Positions 1-9,617 of a stretch of DNA of 64,000 nucleotides are shown here, piece after piece; position 1 is the first letter of the stretch, and every line of letters begins with the position of its first letter. Source of the stretch: Aplectana chamaeleonis (Eukaryota; Nematoda; Chromadorea; Rhabditida; Cosmocercidae); the NCBI GenBank assembly GCA_029168955.1, contig JAPDOI010001344.1, positions 96,001-160,000 of the forward strand, read 5' to 3'. The notes beneath the pieces were generated by a model, which did not search any database, had not been told where the DNA came from, and was given only the letters and a program-made list of their open reading frames with translations. The position numbers were made by a program, and so were the translations under genes.

Positions 1-64
1 ACACAACAAACAAGTTCAAAGGAGTCAATAGGAAAAAGGCATTCTCTTAAAATTAGCTCACGCA

Positions 65-319
65 TCAAGTCACTCCACTATTAAGCAGCTTTAATTTAGC
101 AAAACGCTTAAAGCTTGAGAACTCCATGGTGATCGTATTTTTACTCATGAGCGCATCGTATGCCAAGGCGGCGCTGGTGCTAAAGGAGTGCGCGGTGTAG
201 TTAGATTTCGGCCTTGGAATTCGTATTTTATAACGAGGTCCTCTTGTCCTCGACCTCGTGAGTTGGAAAAATTGGGTGAAGGGGATTTTCACTCTGAGCT
301 TCAAAAGTTTGTGAACCAT
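65..319 (-). pseudogene. CR1-like LINE C-terminus (fragment)
   Basis: 84 codons carry the usual C-terminal signature of CR1-type proteins: a TQFFQLTRSRTRG segment, IRIPRPKSNYTAHSFS, and a terminal SSFKRFAKLKLL segment. It continues the LINE whose thumb ends near 1424 on the other side of the PLE insertion, since the pieces are collinear, in the same orientation and non-overlapping in family coordinates. An in-frame stop lies about nine codons upstream of the first Met. Confidence 0.6.
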
Positions 320-345
320 TGAAACATCAAATAAATTACACTACG

Positions 346-1423
346 ACTTATGTAAAGTTCATGTGTATAAGAACATATAACAAGTACGGACAATGAAAGA
401 ATAGCCATTTTCTAATTATATTTGACCCAATCTTCAAAATACTAGAAGTAAGTAAATCAAGAAAAGGAAAGGTATGAAGGAGAAGTTGACAAAGCTCGTT
501 TCGGCCCTGGCCTCAGACGAACTTTATCAAACAGCTCTGCCGGGGCTCCTCAGTGAGGAACAGAACTGTCGATGAAAAAGAAGGATGAATACGAAAGCAT
601 GAGCCGAGCAGAGTGAAGTAGTGCTAAAAACGTTAGAAAGAGGTATTAGGGCAAGAAGCTATAGTATACTATCAATATCAGAATGAAGTCCATATGATCA
701 CAAGTCCTTATCTTGGACAGTATCGAACACCGACCTATCAACACCGACCTATGGTTTCATGCTGCTGTTTCTTGCTCCCGTAATGAATCTGAATTTTATG
801 GGATCCTTATGTAATTTCGGTAAAGCGTAGATGATGGGTAACTCACAATCTATGTCAAATTTAAGTCCTGCTTTGATATTGAAAAACTTATGCTTTAAAA
901 TGGTTGTTTGCCTGTTGGCATTTTGAATAAGCTTATATGTGTCATTATGGTTTTGTTCTCTTTCAAAATCACCGTTTATGATATTAATTCCAAGTTCTTT
1001 CATGAGAGTTATGGTGTAGTATTTCTTACAAATAATCCCATAATTATTGCTAGCTTTATCTAAAGGGCAGAAAATGAAGTGTTTCTGGTATTCTTTTATA
1101 CTCTTATAAGGTATCAGGCTATTAGACTGCCTACGGAAGGAAGTACCTTGTAGTATTGGTTTTAGTCTTTTTCTGTACTATTTTTTGAAATTCAGCTGCA
1201 AGTTATTTATTTTCATAACATCTAGCTTGTACTTATTTTTCATGTAGTTGATGAATTTCGTTGTAGCGTCGAAATAAGTTTGTGTTATTTTACTCCTGTT
1301 ATTCATCTTTTCTATGCTATATTTAGTTCCTTTATTCAAAATTTCTTTGAGAATTGAATTTTTTATTATATCAATACTACCTGTTATGATGTGTTGATGA
1401 TGGGGATCAATATAATCTTTTGA
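346..1423 (-). mobile_element. Penelope-like element fragment inserted in the CR1 LINE
   Basis: Starting at about 1423 the minus strand encodes DPHHQHIITG...KEILNKGTKYS, the N-terminal block typical of PLE-type RTs. After a frame change it continues with FCPLDKASNNYGIICKK and MKELG (about 1090-1000), then PIIYALPKLHKDPIKFRFITG (to 749) with a stop. The catalytic RT blocks and the GIY-YIG domain are missing, so only the N-terminal third of the polymerase remains. The rest (748-346) is non-coding and includes CTGAGGCCAGGGCCGAAACG on the minus strand (493-521), resembling the conserved fold found near other PLE ends. Flanking CR1 sequence resumes at about 345. Boundaries are approximate. Confidence 0.6.
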
Positions 1424-1795
1424 CTGTAGCGAAGGAAGCCCAAATAGACGATTTCTTGCCCTAAATGTTGGGATTCGGCTACGCACTACCCCACCTTTCC
1501 TAATAAAAAGTTTCCTGGTGAAATTGTTTTGACATTTCTCTATAGCCTCAATATGCTTTCTTTTGCATGGATTAAAAACTGTTGTGCCGCACTCCACGAT
1601 CGGTCTTACATAAGTTTTGTAGGCCTTCAATAGCGTGGTGACACCTGTAGTGGATAGCGCCTTGAACAAATGAAAGGTACGGAGGTATGCTTTCCTCTGG
1701 ATATTCGAAATGTGATTGGAGAAATCCAATTTTTGGTTGTATAGGAATCCTAGATCTTTTACTGATTTCACACGACTGATAAGATTGTTGTGCAT
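1424..1795 (-). pseudogene. CR1-like RT thumb region (fragment)
   Basis: About 124 residues match the post-catalytic part of CR1/jockey RTs: VKDLGFLYNQKLDFSNHI, then YKTYVRPIVECGTTVFNP and RNRLFGLPSLQ. The frame then runs straight into unrelated PLE-type residues (DPHHQHIITG...), so the long open stretch 1178-1795 is a chimera created by insertion and not one protein. Confidence 0.7.
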
Positions 1796-1807
1796 AACGT
1801 AACTGGC

Positions 1808-2674
1808 CTAAACCTTTGAGCTGCCCAGCCGCAAATGCATAGTTTTTTGGGAAGCCAAAGGTAACTGCCAGTTCTCTGACCACTGCATTACGGCTGATAT
1901 CGCATCTTGAACTTTGTTGCAATCGGAAACGGTATCAATTCGATGATAAAATTTCAGATCGTCAGCGTACTGCTGGCAGACTACGCCTCTCCGTGAGAGA
2001 ATAGTAGGTAACTCAGCTACAAAAATATTGAACAAAACAGGTGAGAGGACCCCACCTTGCGGAACCCCACTTTTCGCTAATCGGACTGATAAGAACGAAG
2101 ATCTGACCTTCACTTGAAACGTTCGATTATTCAGATACGACTCAATCCAGTTACACACCAGAGGGTGGAAGCGCAGTTTTTCAATCTTATACATAAACTT
2201 TCTATGACTTACCCGATCGAAAGCTTTAGCGAAATCTATGTATACCACGTCACATGCAGTGTTGTCATCAAGAATACGTGACCACTGGTTGACACACTCG
2301 AGCATATTTGTCTCTACTGACCTCCCATTAACAAAACCATGCTGCGACAATGGTATCAAACGATTTCTTTCCAAGTGCGATACAATGTGTGACTTCAGTG
2401 TCTTTTCGAAAACTCTGCAAAATAGTGAAGTAATACTCACTGGCCTATAGCTTTCTGGGTCACTATAAGGTTGTTTCTTCAATATCGGAATAACAAACGA
2501 ATGACGCCAGAGAGACGGGACTTGACTGTACATCATTGATTGGTTAAATATGTATGCTAATGGACCAACTATTACATGAGCCGTTTTTTGAATGAATACG
2601 AAAGGGATTTCGTCTGGAGTAAGGATGGAGTAATTATACGCCGTCTCGCACCTCGCCATAGTTGCCAGCAGCAA
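1808..2674 (-). pseudogene. CR1-like reverse transcriptase core (fragment)
   Basis: This 288-residue open stretch contains, in order, a fingers motif ending in SYRPVSITSLFCRVFEK, the catalytic block VVYIDFAKAFDRVSH, the SGVPQGGVLSPVLFNIF block and the active-site YADD (YADDLKFYH). This order and spacing are standard for the RT of CR1/jockey-type LINEs, which copy their RNA by target-primed reverse transcription. The expected APE-type endonuclease N-terminal to it is absent because the copy is 5'-truncated. The reading frame ends just before the thumb region, which continues in another frame. The catalytic residues look intact but the element is incomplete. Confidence 0.8.
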
Positions 2675-2829
2675 TCTTCTTCACGAGCCTCTGCGACAGA
2701 CATCAGACAGCCAAGATCTCGCCGCGGCGAGGAGGGCTGTGACTCGGACGACTTGTACAGGCGCCCTCCACGATGAAAGCTAGATCTCACTGCACACGAA
2801 CGAGCCACAGAAGGGAACCAATCCCTCGC

Positions 2830-3195
2830 AATCATTGATTAGAGGACTAGAAGATAAGGTTTATTCCAGTAATTCATGAATCATTCCAAGAATATTGCAC
2901 TATTATTACATGTGTTATTACACAGAAAAATTTCAAAAGTATCACATGTGTTAACACACTTGTACAACTATCGCTCCAGCCGCGAAGCGGCTGGAGAGGT
3001 TTGCTTTTGCCTAGGCCTTGTGATCACTTAGAATTTTATAAAATAGTTTATAGAATCTTTGAAACGAAATTTCTGAAGATTTCCTTCTGGATATAAGCGA
3101 AGGGGTCCAGAAGACACCTGCTGTCCGAATTTCAGCAAAATCGCTTCACAAATAACAAAGTTGTGAGCCCGAAAGCTTAAGAAAATTTCATGGTG
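2830..3195. other. No gene recognised; GC hairpin
   Basis: This non-coding stretch has no family I recognise. It contains a 10-bp GC-rich stem with a GAA loop at 2974-2996 (CTCCAGCCGC-gaa-GCGGCTGGAG), one of several similar hairpins in the window. Confidence 0.5.
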
Positions 3196-3198
3196 TGC

Positions 3199-3259
3199 GC
3201 CGTAGGCCGTGAGCCGTAGGCCGTAGGCCGTGGGCCGTAGGCCGTGGGCCGTGGGCCGT
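3199..3259. repeat. 7-bp tandem repeat (GCCGTRG)n
   Basis: Nearly nine direct copies of a 7-bp unit GCCGTAG/GCCGTGG, with one GCCGTGA variant, run without interruption. Confidence 0.9.
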
Positions 3260-3383
3260 CACGCTTTTCAGTCCTCACTGCTAATAGCCACTGCCAATGG
3301 TCTCAGGCAATCAACTTGGCAGACAGGTAAGTTGGTAGGAGGTACGTAGGCTGGTAATTAACCGATTCGTAGGTGAGGGGGGA

Positions 3384-4960
3384 TTCTGATGACGTCATCG
3401 GGACGTCGTGAAAAGTGCTTCGGGCTTCTGATGACGTCATCGGGACGTCGTGAGAGTGCTTCGGGCTTCTGATGAGGTCATGGGGACGTCGTGAAAAGTG
3501 CTTCGGGCTTCTGATGACGTCATCGGGACGCCGTGAAAGTGCTTCGGGCTTCTGATGACGTCATCGGGACGTCGTGAAAAGTGCTTCGGGCTTCTGATGA
3601 CGTCATCGGGACGTCGTGAGAGTGCTTCGGGCTTCTGATGACGTCATCGGGACGTCATGAAAAGTGCTTCGGGCTTCTGATGACGTCATCGGGACGTCGT
3701 GAGAAGGCTTCGGGCTTCTGATGAAGTCATCGGGACGTCGTGAAAAGTGCTTCGGGCTTCTGATGACGTCATCGGGACGTCGTGAAAGTGCTTCGGGCTT
3801 CTAATGACGTCATCGGGACGCCGTGAAAAGTGCTTCGGGCTTCTGATGACGTCATCGGGAGGTCGTGAAAGTGCTTCGGGCTTCTGATGACGTCATCGGG
3901 ACGTCATGAAAAGTGCTTCGGGCTTCTGATGACGTCATCGGGACGTCGTGAAAGTGCTTCGGGCTTCTGATGACGTCATGGGGACGTCTTGAAAAGTGCT
4001 TCGGGCTTCTGATGACGTCATAGGGACGTCGTGAGAGTGCTTCGGGCTTCTGATGACGTCATCGGGACGTCGTGAAAAGTGCTTCGGGCTTCTGATGACG
4101 TCATCGGGACGTCGTGAAAGTGCTTCGGGCTTCTAATGACGTCATCGGGACGCCGTGAAAAGTGCTTCGGGCTTCTGATGACGTCATCGGGACGTCGTGA
4201 AAGTGCTTCGGGCTTCTGATGACGTCATCGGGACGTAGTGAAAAGTGCTTCGGGCTCCTGATGACGTCATCGGGACGTCGTGAAAAGTGCTTCGTGCTTC
4301 TGACGACGTCATCGGGACGTCGTGAAAGTGCTTCGGGTTTCTGATGACGTCATCGGGACGTCGTAAAAAGTGCTTCGGGCTTCTTATGACGTCATCGGGA
4401 CGTCGTGAAAGTGCTTCGGGCTTCTGATGACGTCATCGGGACGTCGTGAAAAGTGCTTCGGGCTTCTGATGACGTCATCGGGACGTAGTGAAAAGTGCTT
4501 CGGGCTCCTGATGACGTCATCGGGACGTCGTGAAAAGTGCTTCGTGCTTCTGACGACGTCATCGGGACGTCGTGAAAGTGCTTCGGGTTTCTGATGACGT
4601 CATCGGGACGTCGTAAAAAAGTGCTTCGGGCTTCTTATGACGTCATCGGGACGTCGTGAAAGTGCTTCGGGCTTCTGATGACGTCATCGGGACGCCGTGA
4701 AAAGTGCTTCGGGCTTCTGATGACGTCATCGGGACGTCGTGAAAGTGCTTCGGGTTTCTGATGACGTCATCGGGACGTCGTGAAAAGTGCTTCGGGCTTC
4801 TTATGACGTCATCGGGACGTCGTGAAAGTGCTTCGAGGCTTCTGATGACGTCATCAGGACGTCGTGAAAAGTGCTTCGGGCTTCTGATGACGTCATCGGG
4901 ACGTCGTAAAAGGTACCTCGAGTTTCTGATGACGTCATTGGGACGTCGTGAAAGTGCGGG
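3384..4960. repeat. 41/42-bp minisatellite with a CRE palindrome per unit
   Basis: About 38 head-to-tail units of TTCTGATGACGTCATCGGGA + CGTCGTGAAA(A)GTGCTTCGGGC alternate between 41 and 42 bp, depending on three or four A residues. Measured starts at 3384, 3426 and 3467 confirm the spacing. Nearly every unit contains the perfect palindrome TGACGTCA. Long ORFs on both strands (repeating RRPDDVIRSPKHF or similar) are by-products of the period and are not annotated as genes. Point variants and a few duplicated higher-order blocks show ordinary minisatellite turnover. Confidence 0.95.
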
Positions 4961-5690
4961 CCTACCCCAGACGGGGGCACTCAGATTCAAGTCAGAAATG
5001 GAATGAACCACCGATCTATAACGCTATCAATCAAAGTATTTCTACACAACTTCATGAACAACAATGACTGATAGCAGCATCAAGCACCTTTTATCAAGGT
5101 TTCCATTGATTTTCATGAGAAAGTCGTGGGGGCCCCCGTCTAGGATAGTCCCAAGAGTGCTTCGGGCTTCTGATGACGTCATCGGGACATCGTGAGAAGT
5201 GCGGGCCTACTCCAGACGGGGGCACTCAAGATTCAAGTCAGAAATGGAATGACCCACCGATCTATAACGCTATCAATCAAAGTATTTCTACACAACTTCA
5301 TCAACAACAATGACTGATAGCAGCATCAAGCACCTTTATCAAGGTTTCCATTCATTTTCATGAGAAAGTCGTGGGTGCCCCGTCTAGGATAGTCCCAAGA
5401 GTGCTTCGGGCTTCTGATGACGTCATCGGGACATCATGAGAAGTGCGGGACTATCCTAGACGGGGCACTCAAGATTCGAGTCAGAAATGGAATGAACCAC
5501 CGATCTATAACGCTATCAATCGAACTATTTCTACAGAACTTCATCAACAACAATGATTGATAGCAGCATCAAACATCTTTTATCAGGTTTTCCATTCATT
5601 TTCATGGGAAAATCGTGGGTGACCCCTTCCCCGTCTAGGATAGTCCCAAAAGTGCTTCGGGCTTCTGATGAAGTCATCGGGACGTCGTGG
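4960..5690. repeat. About 244-bp tandem repeat, about 3 units, containing the minisatellite unit
   Basis: Three successive blocks share the series GGGGCACTCAAGATTCAAG, CACCGATCTATAACGCTATC, CATCAAGCACC and a single copy of the 41-bp CRE unit. Equivalent points at 4980, 5225 and 5468 give spacings of 245 and 243 bp. The third block is partly diverged. In the middle block the CRE unit is bracketed by a perfect 22-bp inverted repeat (5375-5396 and 5447-5468). Confidence 0.9.
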
Positions 5691-6026
5691 AAACCCGGAT
5701 AGTGGGCAGGTGTTCGGGACCCGTTGCTGCTCATCCGAAAAGTTGTGAAGACCACCCCGTAGAGTGAGCAGGAGCCCAGACTCGATGCTAGCCATCCGAG
5801 AAATTATGCCCCGGAATTCGCGCAGGAGAGAACACCTTGCAAAACTTCTGTAAAAGTGTAAGGATGACAAGCATAGCAAGCAGAAAGTTTGAGATGTTAT
5901 GTGAGTCATGTCAGGTCATGTTGCCAGGCTGCTTTTCAGTTTCGTAAGGTCATTCACACAACCCCATTTTGAGTGCTCCCTCTTCCTTCTTCACCAGCCT
6001 ACTGATTTTTTCTGCAATAAATGGTA
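5691..6026. other. No gene recognised
   Basis: Non-repetitive sequence between the tandem arrays and the 6029 MITE. No convincing coding signal or structural repeat is visible. Confidence 0.4.
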
Positions 6027-6028
6027 TA

Positions 6029-6225
6029 GTGGAGTCCACCAAGAGTGTCTCATTTACTTATCAATGAGAAGCGGTCGATTGGAGATCAATGAACATGAAA
6101 CTCGTTGCAGCACAACCGCAATCGCTCGATCGGTTCGAGCGTGCTGGTATGGGATTCATGCTTATTGATCCCCAGCTGACCGCTTCTCACTGATAAGTAA
6201 ATGAGACACTCTTGGTGGACTCCAC
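6029..6225. mobile_element. Palindromic MITE, TA target duplication (mariner-like)
   Basis: The ends are inverted repeats of about 48 bp (6029-6076 against 6178-6225): GTGGAGTCCACCAAGAGTGT... and its complement ...CTTGGTGGACTCCAC. TA dinucleotides flank both ends (6027-6028, 6226-6227), as expected for Tc1/mariner-type insertion. A second, one-sided copy lies at about 32900-33037. There is no transposase; short ORFs through it are meaningless. Confidence 0.8.
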
Positions 6226-6229
6226 TATG

Positions 6230-6780
6230 CTTGCTTATTAGCATCCAAATTCAAAAACAAATTGTTAGAACTATCTCCATTCGCAGCTCAGCAGAGCTTT
6301 TTCATATCAGATTCATGAAATCGAAGCGGCTGTTCTGCGAAGGAATGGGGCAACGGAAACGAAATAATGAGTATGTAAAACTGCTTTGTTCCACTGATGT
6401 GAAAGTGTCCAGATGGAATGGAAGGTAGTTTCTGACTGTCCCGGTTTTAAGTTAGTTTCATTTGAAAGCGAAGAACTGCAGGCAGATTCTGCATCCGGCT
6501 GTAGGCCAGCAGGCTTTCATGATTATCGACCGGGCTGGCTACGTCTGGGCGACCAACTATAACCGGGGCCTAAGGTCCCTGTCAGAGTTGGTTGAGAAAA
6601 TCACAGTGGCCGACCCGTTCGATACGTATGAAAAACATGGAAGGTGCAAATAACACCCGGTGTAGCCAGATGTGGCTGACGCGATCAATATGAATGAATT
6701 ATGTGGAACGATATCATGGATATCATTTATTTCTTAGCTAATATCATGTGAACATCGGTCTTGTCAGCCACATCGAGACA
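6230..6780. other. No gene recognised
   Basis: There is a short ORF at 6462-6653 (63 codons) with no family resemblance I can name. Nothing else supports a gene here. Confidence 0.35.
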
Positions 6781-7080
6781 AGCACGCTCATGCCGACCAT
6801 TTTTTCCGCAGGGCTACCGTAACCCTCCTTAAAATTTTTTCCAAGTGTCAGCATGGTTATGAGCACATCCTAATAGCCAACAAACATGTTTGCACAATTT
6901 CGACCTCCTCAGCCACTCCCCAGTGGCTTCTCGAGGAGAGCGGTGTGTGAATGAATGCATACCGCTCCTCCGCTCTTTTATACCCCGCATGTTATGAGCG
7001 TGTGTTTACATTCGTTATCATGTTTTGTTCAAGAATGGTTACGGTAGCCCTGCGGAAAAAGTGATCGGCATGGGCGCGCT
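6781..7080. repeat. Inverted repeat, 44-bp arms
   Basis: The arm 6781-6824 (AGCACGCTCATGCCGACCAT... to GGGCTACCGTAACC) is complementary to 7037-7080 (GGTTACGGTAGCCCTGCGG... to ATGGGCGCGCT), with roughly five mismatches and a spacer of about 212 bp. It looks like a decayed foldback element, but no target duplication is clear. Confidence 0.65.
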
Positions 7081-7242
7081 TTTCACATCGAGTGATTTTT
7101 CTGAGATAGTTTTACAACAGTTTGGGTCATTGATTCTTGTGACCACAGAAAGAGGACTGATCCAGTGGGGAGATGAAGAGGTCTTTGTTCGAAATTCTTG
7201 CATGGGATATTACAGCGTAATATCAAGAAAAAGTGAACAATT

Positions 7243-7745
7243 CTGTAAAAAAGGGGTCTCCCAAGCAGAAGTGGTTTGGTTAGCGTTACAAATGCTTCAA
7301 CAAAAAGGGAACAATAGGAAAGCGGAAAGAGGAGAGTCTACAAAAATGAACAATATCCTCCAAGAACTCTTTTCTTTTTCGAAACTTCCAAACAGCGGAA
7401 ACAAACCGTTGTGGTATTTTACGAGGAAGAATTGACTGGTTCCCTAAAACAATTTAACATCATCTCCCCTTTCAATGATAGCTATTAGGTTTACATGCAT
7501 ATATACATATTTTATCGGCACTCACATAATCAAAGTCCTTTATGGAGCCAAAAGCGCTTCCTCATAGAGAACCACAACGGTTTGTTTCCGCTGTTTGGAA
7601 GTTTCGAAAAAGAAAAGAGTTCTTGGAGGATATTGTTCATTTTTTGTAGACTCTCCTCTTTCCGCTTTCCTATTGTTCCCTTTTTGTTGAAGCATTTGTA
7701 ACGCTAACCAAACCACTTCTGCTTGGGAGACCCCTTTTTTACAGA
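7243..7745. repeat. Long inverted repeat, about 173-bp near-identical arms
   Basis: Positions 7243-7415 are the reverse complement of 7571-7745 almost throughout; I see one A/T-run length difference. The spacer is about 155 bp. The arms include the segments AGCAGAAGTGGTTTGGTTAG and AACAGCGGAAACAAACCGTT and their complements. The open frame across the left arm (7025-7435, 136 codons) matches no family I know. Transcripts would fold into a long perfect hairpin. Confidence 0.9.
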
Positions 7746-7775
7746 TATCCTTTGGCTTCGAAGACTTAGACCAGA

Positions 7776-7800
7776 AGAGAGAGAGAGAGAGAGAGAGAGG
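7776..7800. repeat. (GA)n microsatellite
   Basis: An uninterrupted AG/GA dinucleotide run follows the right arm of the long inverted repeat; a further GA-rich stretch continues to about 7825. Confidence 0.9.
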
Positions 7801-8065
7801 AGTTGAGAGAGAAGAGAAGCTTTGAAGCGAGAGGCCGGAAGTCTAAAATGGACAGGAATCAGTCCGATAAACAAACGTTTTAATCGGAGAAGTGTGTATC
7901 TAGCAATGAGACAAGGGGTCAGAATCAGGTTTAGTATTATGTCATTGTCCTACTTAATGTATATTCCTATACATATGAACTTTACATACGTATCAGTATA
8001 ATTTATTAGTGAAAGGCATGACAATGACAGCGAATAATCCTACCATATATATTTTGGTAAATTTG

Positions 8066-8115
8066 TGTGTGCGTGTGTGTGTTTATGTATGTGTGCGTTT
8101 CTCTGTGTGTTTGTT
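8066..8115. repeat. (GT)n-rich microsatellite
   Basis: Interrupted TG/GT repeats (GTGTGTGCGTGTGTGTGT and similar) over about 50 bp. Confidence 0.85.
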
Positions 8116-8169
8116 TGACCGTTTATTCGGCTTGACTTTCAAGACGGGCTACCTTACGGGTACGGGCTC

Positions 8170-8785
8170 AAGAGCGCGCAGAACGCCGTAGAAAGTGTGT
8201 GGGACCCAAGTGGAAGTGCGTAGGACGCCGTAGAAAGTGTGCGGGACCCAAGGTAGAGTGCGCCGGACGCCGAAAAAAGTGTGTGGGACCCAAGTGGAAG
8301 TGCGTAGGACGCCGTAGAAATGTGCGGGACCCAAGGTAGAATGCGCCGGACGCCGTAGAAAGTGTGCGGGACCCAAGGTAGAGTGCGCCGGACGCCATAG
8401 AAAGTGTGCGGGATCAAAGTGGGAGTGCGCAGGACGCCGAAGAAAGTGTGCGGGACCCAAGTGGAAGTGCGTAGGACGCGGTAGAAAGTGTGCGGGACCC
8501 AAGTGGGAGTGCGCAAGACGCCGAAGAATGTGTGCGGGACCCAAGTGGGAGTGCGCAGGACGCCGAAAAAAGTGTGCGGGACCCAAGTGGGAGTGCGCAG
8601 GACGCCGAAGAAAGTGTGCGGGACCCAAGTTGCGTAGGACGCCGTAGAAATGTGCGGGACCCAAGTGGAAGTGCGTAGGACGCCGTAGAAAGTGTGCGGG
8701 ACCCAAGTTGCGTAGGACGCCGTAGAAATGTGCGGGACCCAAGTGGCGCCGTAGAAAGTGTGCGGGACCGAAGTGGGTTAGCGCA
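8170..8785. repeat. 42-bp minisatellite, family B, locus 1
   Basis: About 14 tandem units of ACGCCGTAGAAAGTGTGCGG + GACCCAAGTGGAAGTGCGTAGG, with starts at 8183, 8225 and 8267 giving an exact 42-bp period. Because 42 is 14 codons, frames stay open on both strands and produce artificial 14-residue repeats (GPAHFLRRPAHSHL and similar). The same family recurs at 50240-50600 (same strand, diverged) and 52500-53350 (opposite strand). Confidence 0.95.
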
Positions 8786-9245
8786 GAGCTTCAAAATCGT
8801 TTTGTGCATCTATAAGAGAGTGTATACCACCCCTTTCTTCACGTCCCTCCCCTTAACCACTCATTTCAACTGCTTAGCTGTTTATATGCACCAACCTTTC
8901 TAAATCGGGTTTATATACGATGGAAATGTGAGTTAATCAAAATATGCATCCAGAAAACACAAACATCATTATACTTCATTTGGCAATAAAGGTAGCAGGG
9001 TGTCGGTTGGTCATGGAGGCGTTTACTAAATCTCAAACAGCGGTTGTCTTTATCTTTACAGAATTGAATATAAATGAACTACCACTTTAGGACCTCTTAA
9101 AGCTAGGTAAGGGTCGGTGTGCAACTGCATAAGAAAGGAGGTTAGCAGGGTTTGCATGGTTTGAAATAGTTTGTAATTTCTGATTCCTCGAGCGTTTTCG
9201 TCGAAACCAGCTCACGTGCTGGCGCAACCGTACTCCAGCAACAGA
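8786..9245. other. No gene recognised
   Basis: Unassigned sequence between the minisatellite and the GCCGGC cluster. I see no coding signal or repeat structure. Confidence 0.35.
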
Positions 9246-9402
9246 GGCCGGCGATGGCCGGCAAGCGTGAGAACTTCGAACGCCATCTCACATAGAATTA
9301 GCGGAGTTCGATTCATTCGCCTTATACTTAAGATGCCGGCGAAGCCGGGAAATGGGCCGGCGTAGCCGGACCCCAGCGGCAGAGGCCGGCGTCAGCCGGC
9401 GA
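9246..9402. repeat. Cluster of GCCGGC(n3-4)GCCGG imperfect palindromes
   Basis: Four short palindromic motifs occur within about 155 bp: GGCCGGCGATGGCCGGC, TGCCGGCGAAGCCGGG, GGCCGGCGTAGCCGG and GGCCGGCGTCAGCCGGCG. Each can form a small hairpin. The function is unknown. Confidence 0.6.
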
Positions 9403-9539
9403 CGCCGCTGGTAAACCATAAATGGAGTTTTATTTAATACTGACGTGTCCTTAAATGCATAATAGGCGCAAGAAATCTTGTTTTATTTTTTCATGTTTTT
9501 GCGCAGGCAATTAATTGAGAAACAGGATAATAGTGAAAA

Positions 9540-9617
9540 GGCCCCACAAAACTCTCAACTTTCGGGACACTTTTTTAAAAACGCTTTCAGAACCCTGTTA
9601 TAGGTAGAAATGATCGC
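9540..9617 (+). repeat. Repeat R, copy R0, left part
   Basis: The sequence TTTTTTAAAAACGCTTTCAG...AACCCTGTTATAGGTAGAAATGATCGC aligns with 35990-36050 of copy R2. The copy resumes at 11470 after hAT element A. The last 8 bases (9610-9617, ATGATCGC) are the target duplication of A. Confidence 0.6.

Larger units (their letters stand above)
1..2680 (-). mobile_element. CR1-like LINE, 5'-truncated, split by a PLE fragment
   Basis: On the minus strand the sequence reads through a non-LTR reverse transcriptase (2674-1808), its thumb region (1795 to about 1424) and, after an interruption of about 1.08 kb, a typical CR1-type C-terminus (319-65). The 5' part (endonuclease) is missing and the 3' UTR runs off the left window edge. 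A frameshift lies near 1800, and the C-terminal piece has an in-frame stop just upstream of position 319, so the copy is dead. The interrupting segment is a Penelope-like fragment in the same orientation. The clade assignment rests on motif pattern, not on an alignment. Confidence 0.75.

Noticed and set aside
3384..4960. Tandem hammerhead ribozymes (CTGATGA...GAAA in each minisatellite unit)
   Set aside because: After the possible stem II (CGTC/GACG) four extra bases (TCGT) precede GAAA, so the core geometry is wrong, and variants do not covary.
7025..7435. A 136-codon protein gene
   Set aside because: Half of it is one arm of the long inverted repeat and the remainder shows no family signature.
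8168..8809. Repeat-protein genes with 14-residue repeats (also at 50251-50526, 52696-53438 and 4643-5011)
   Set aside because: Open frames on both strands and in several phases follow directly from a 42-bp period without stop codons; no start context, splice sites or composition supports coding.
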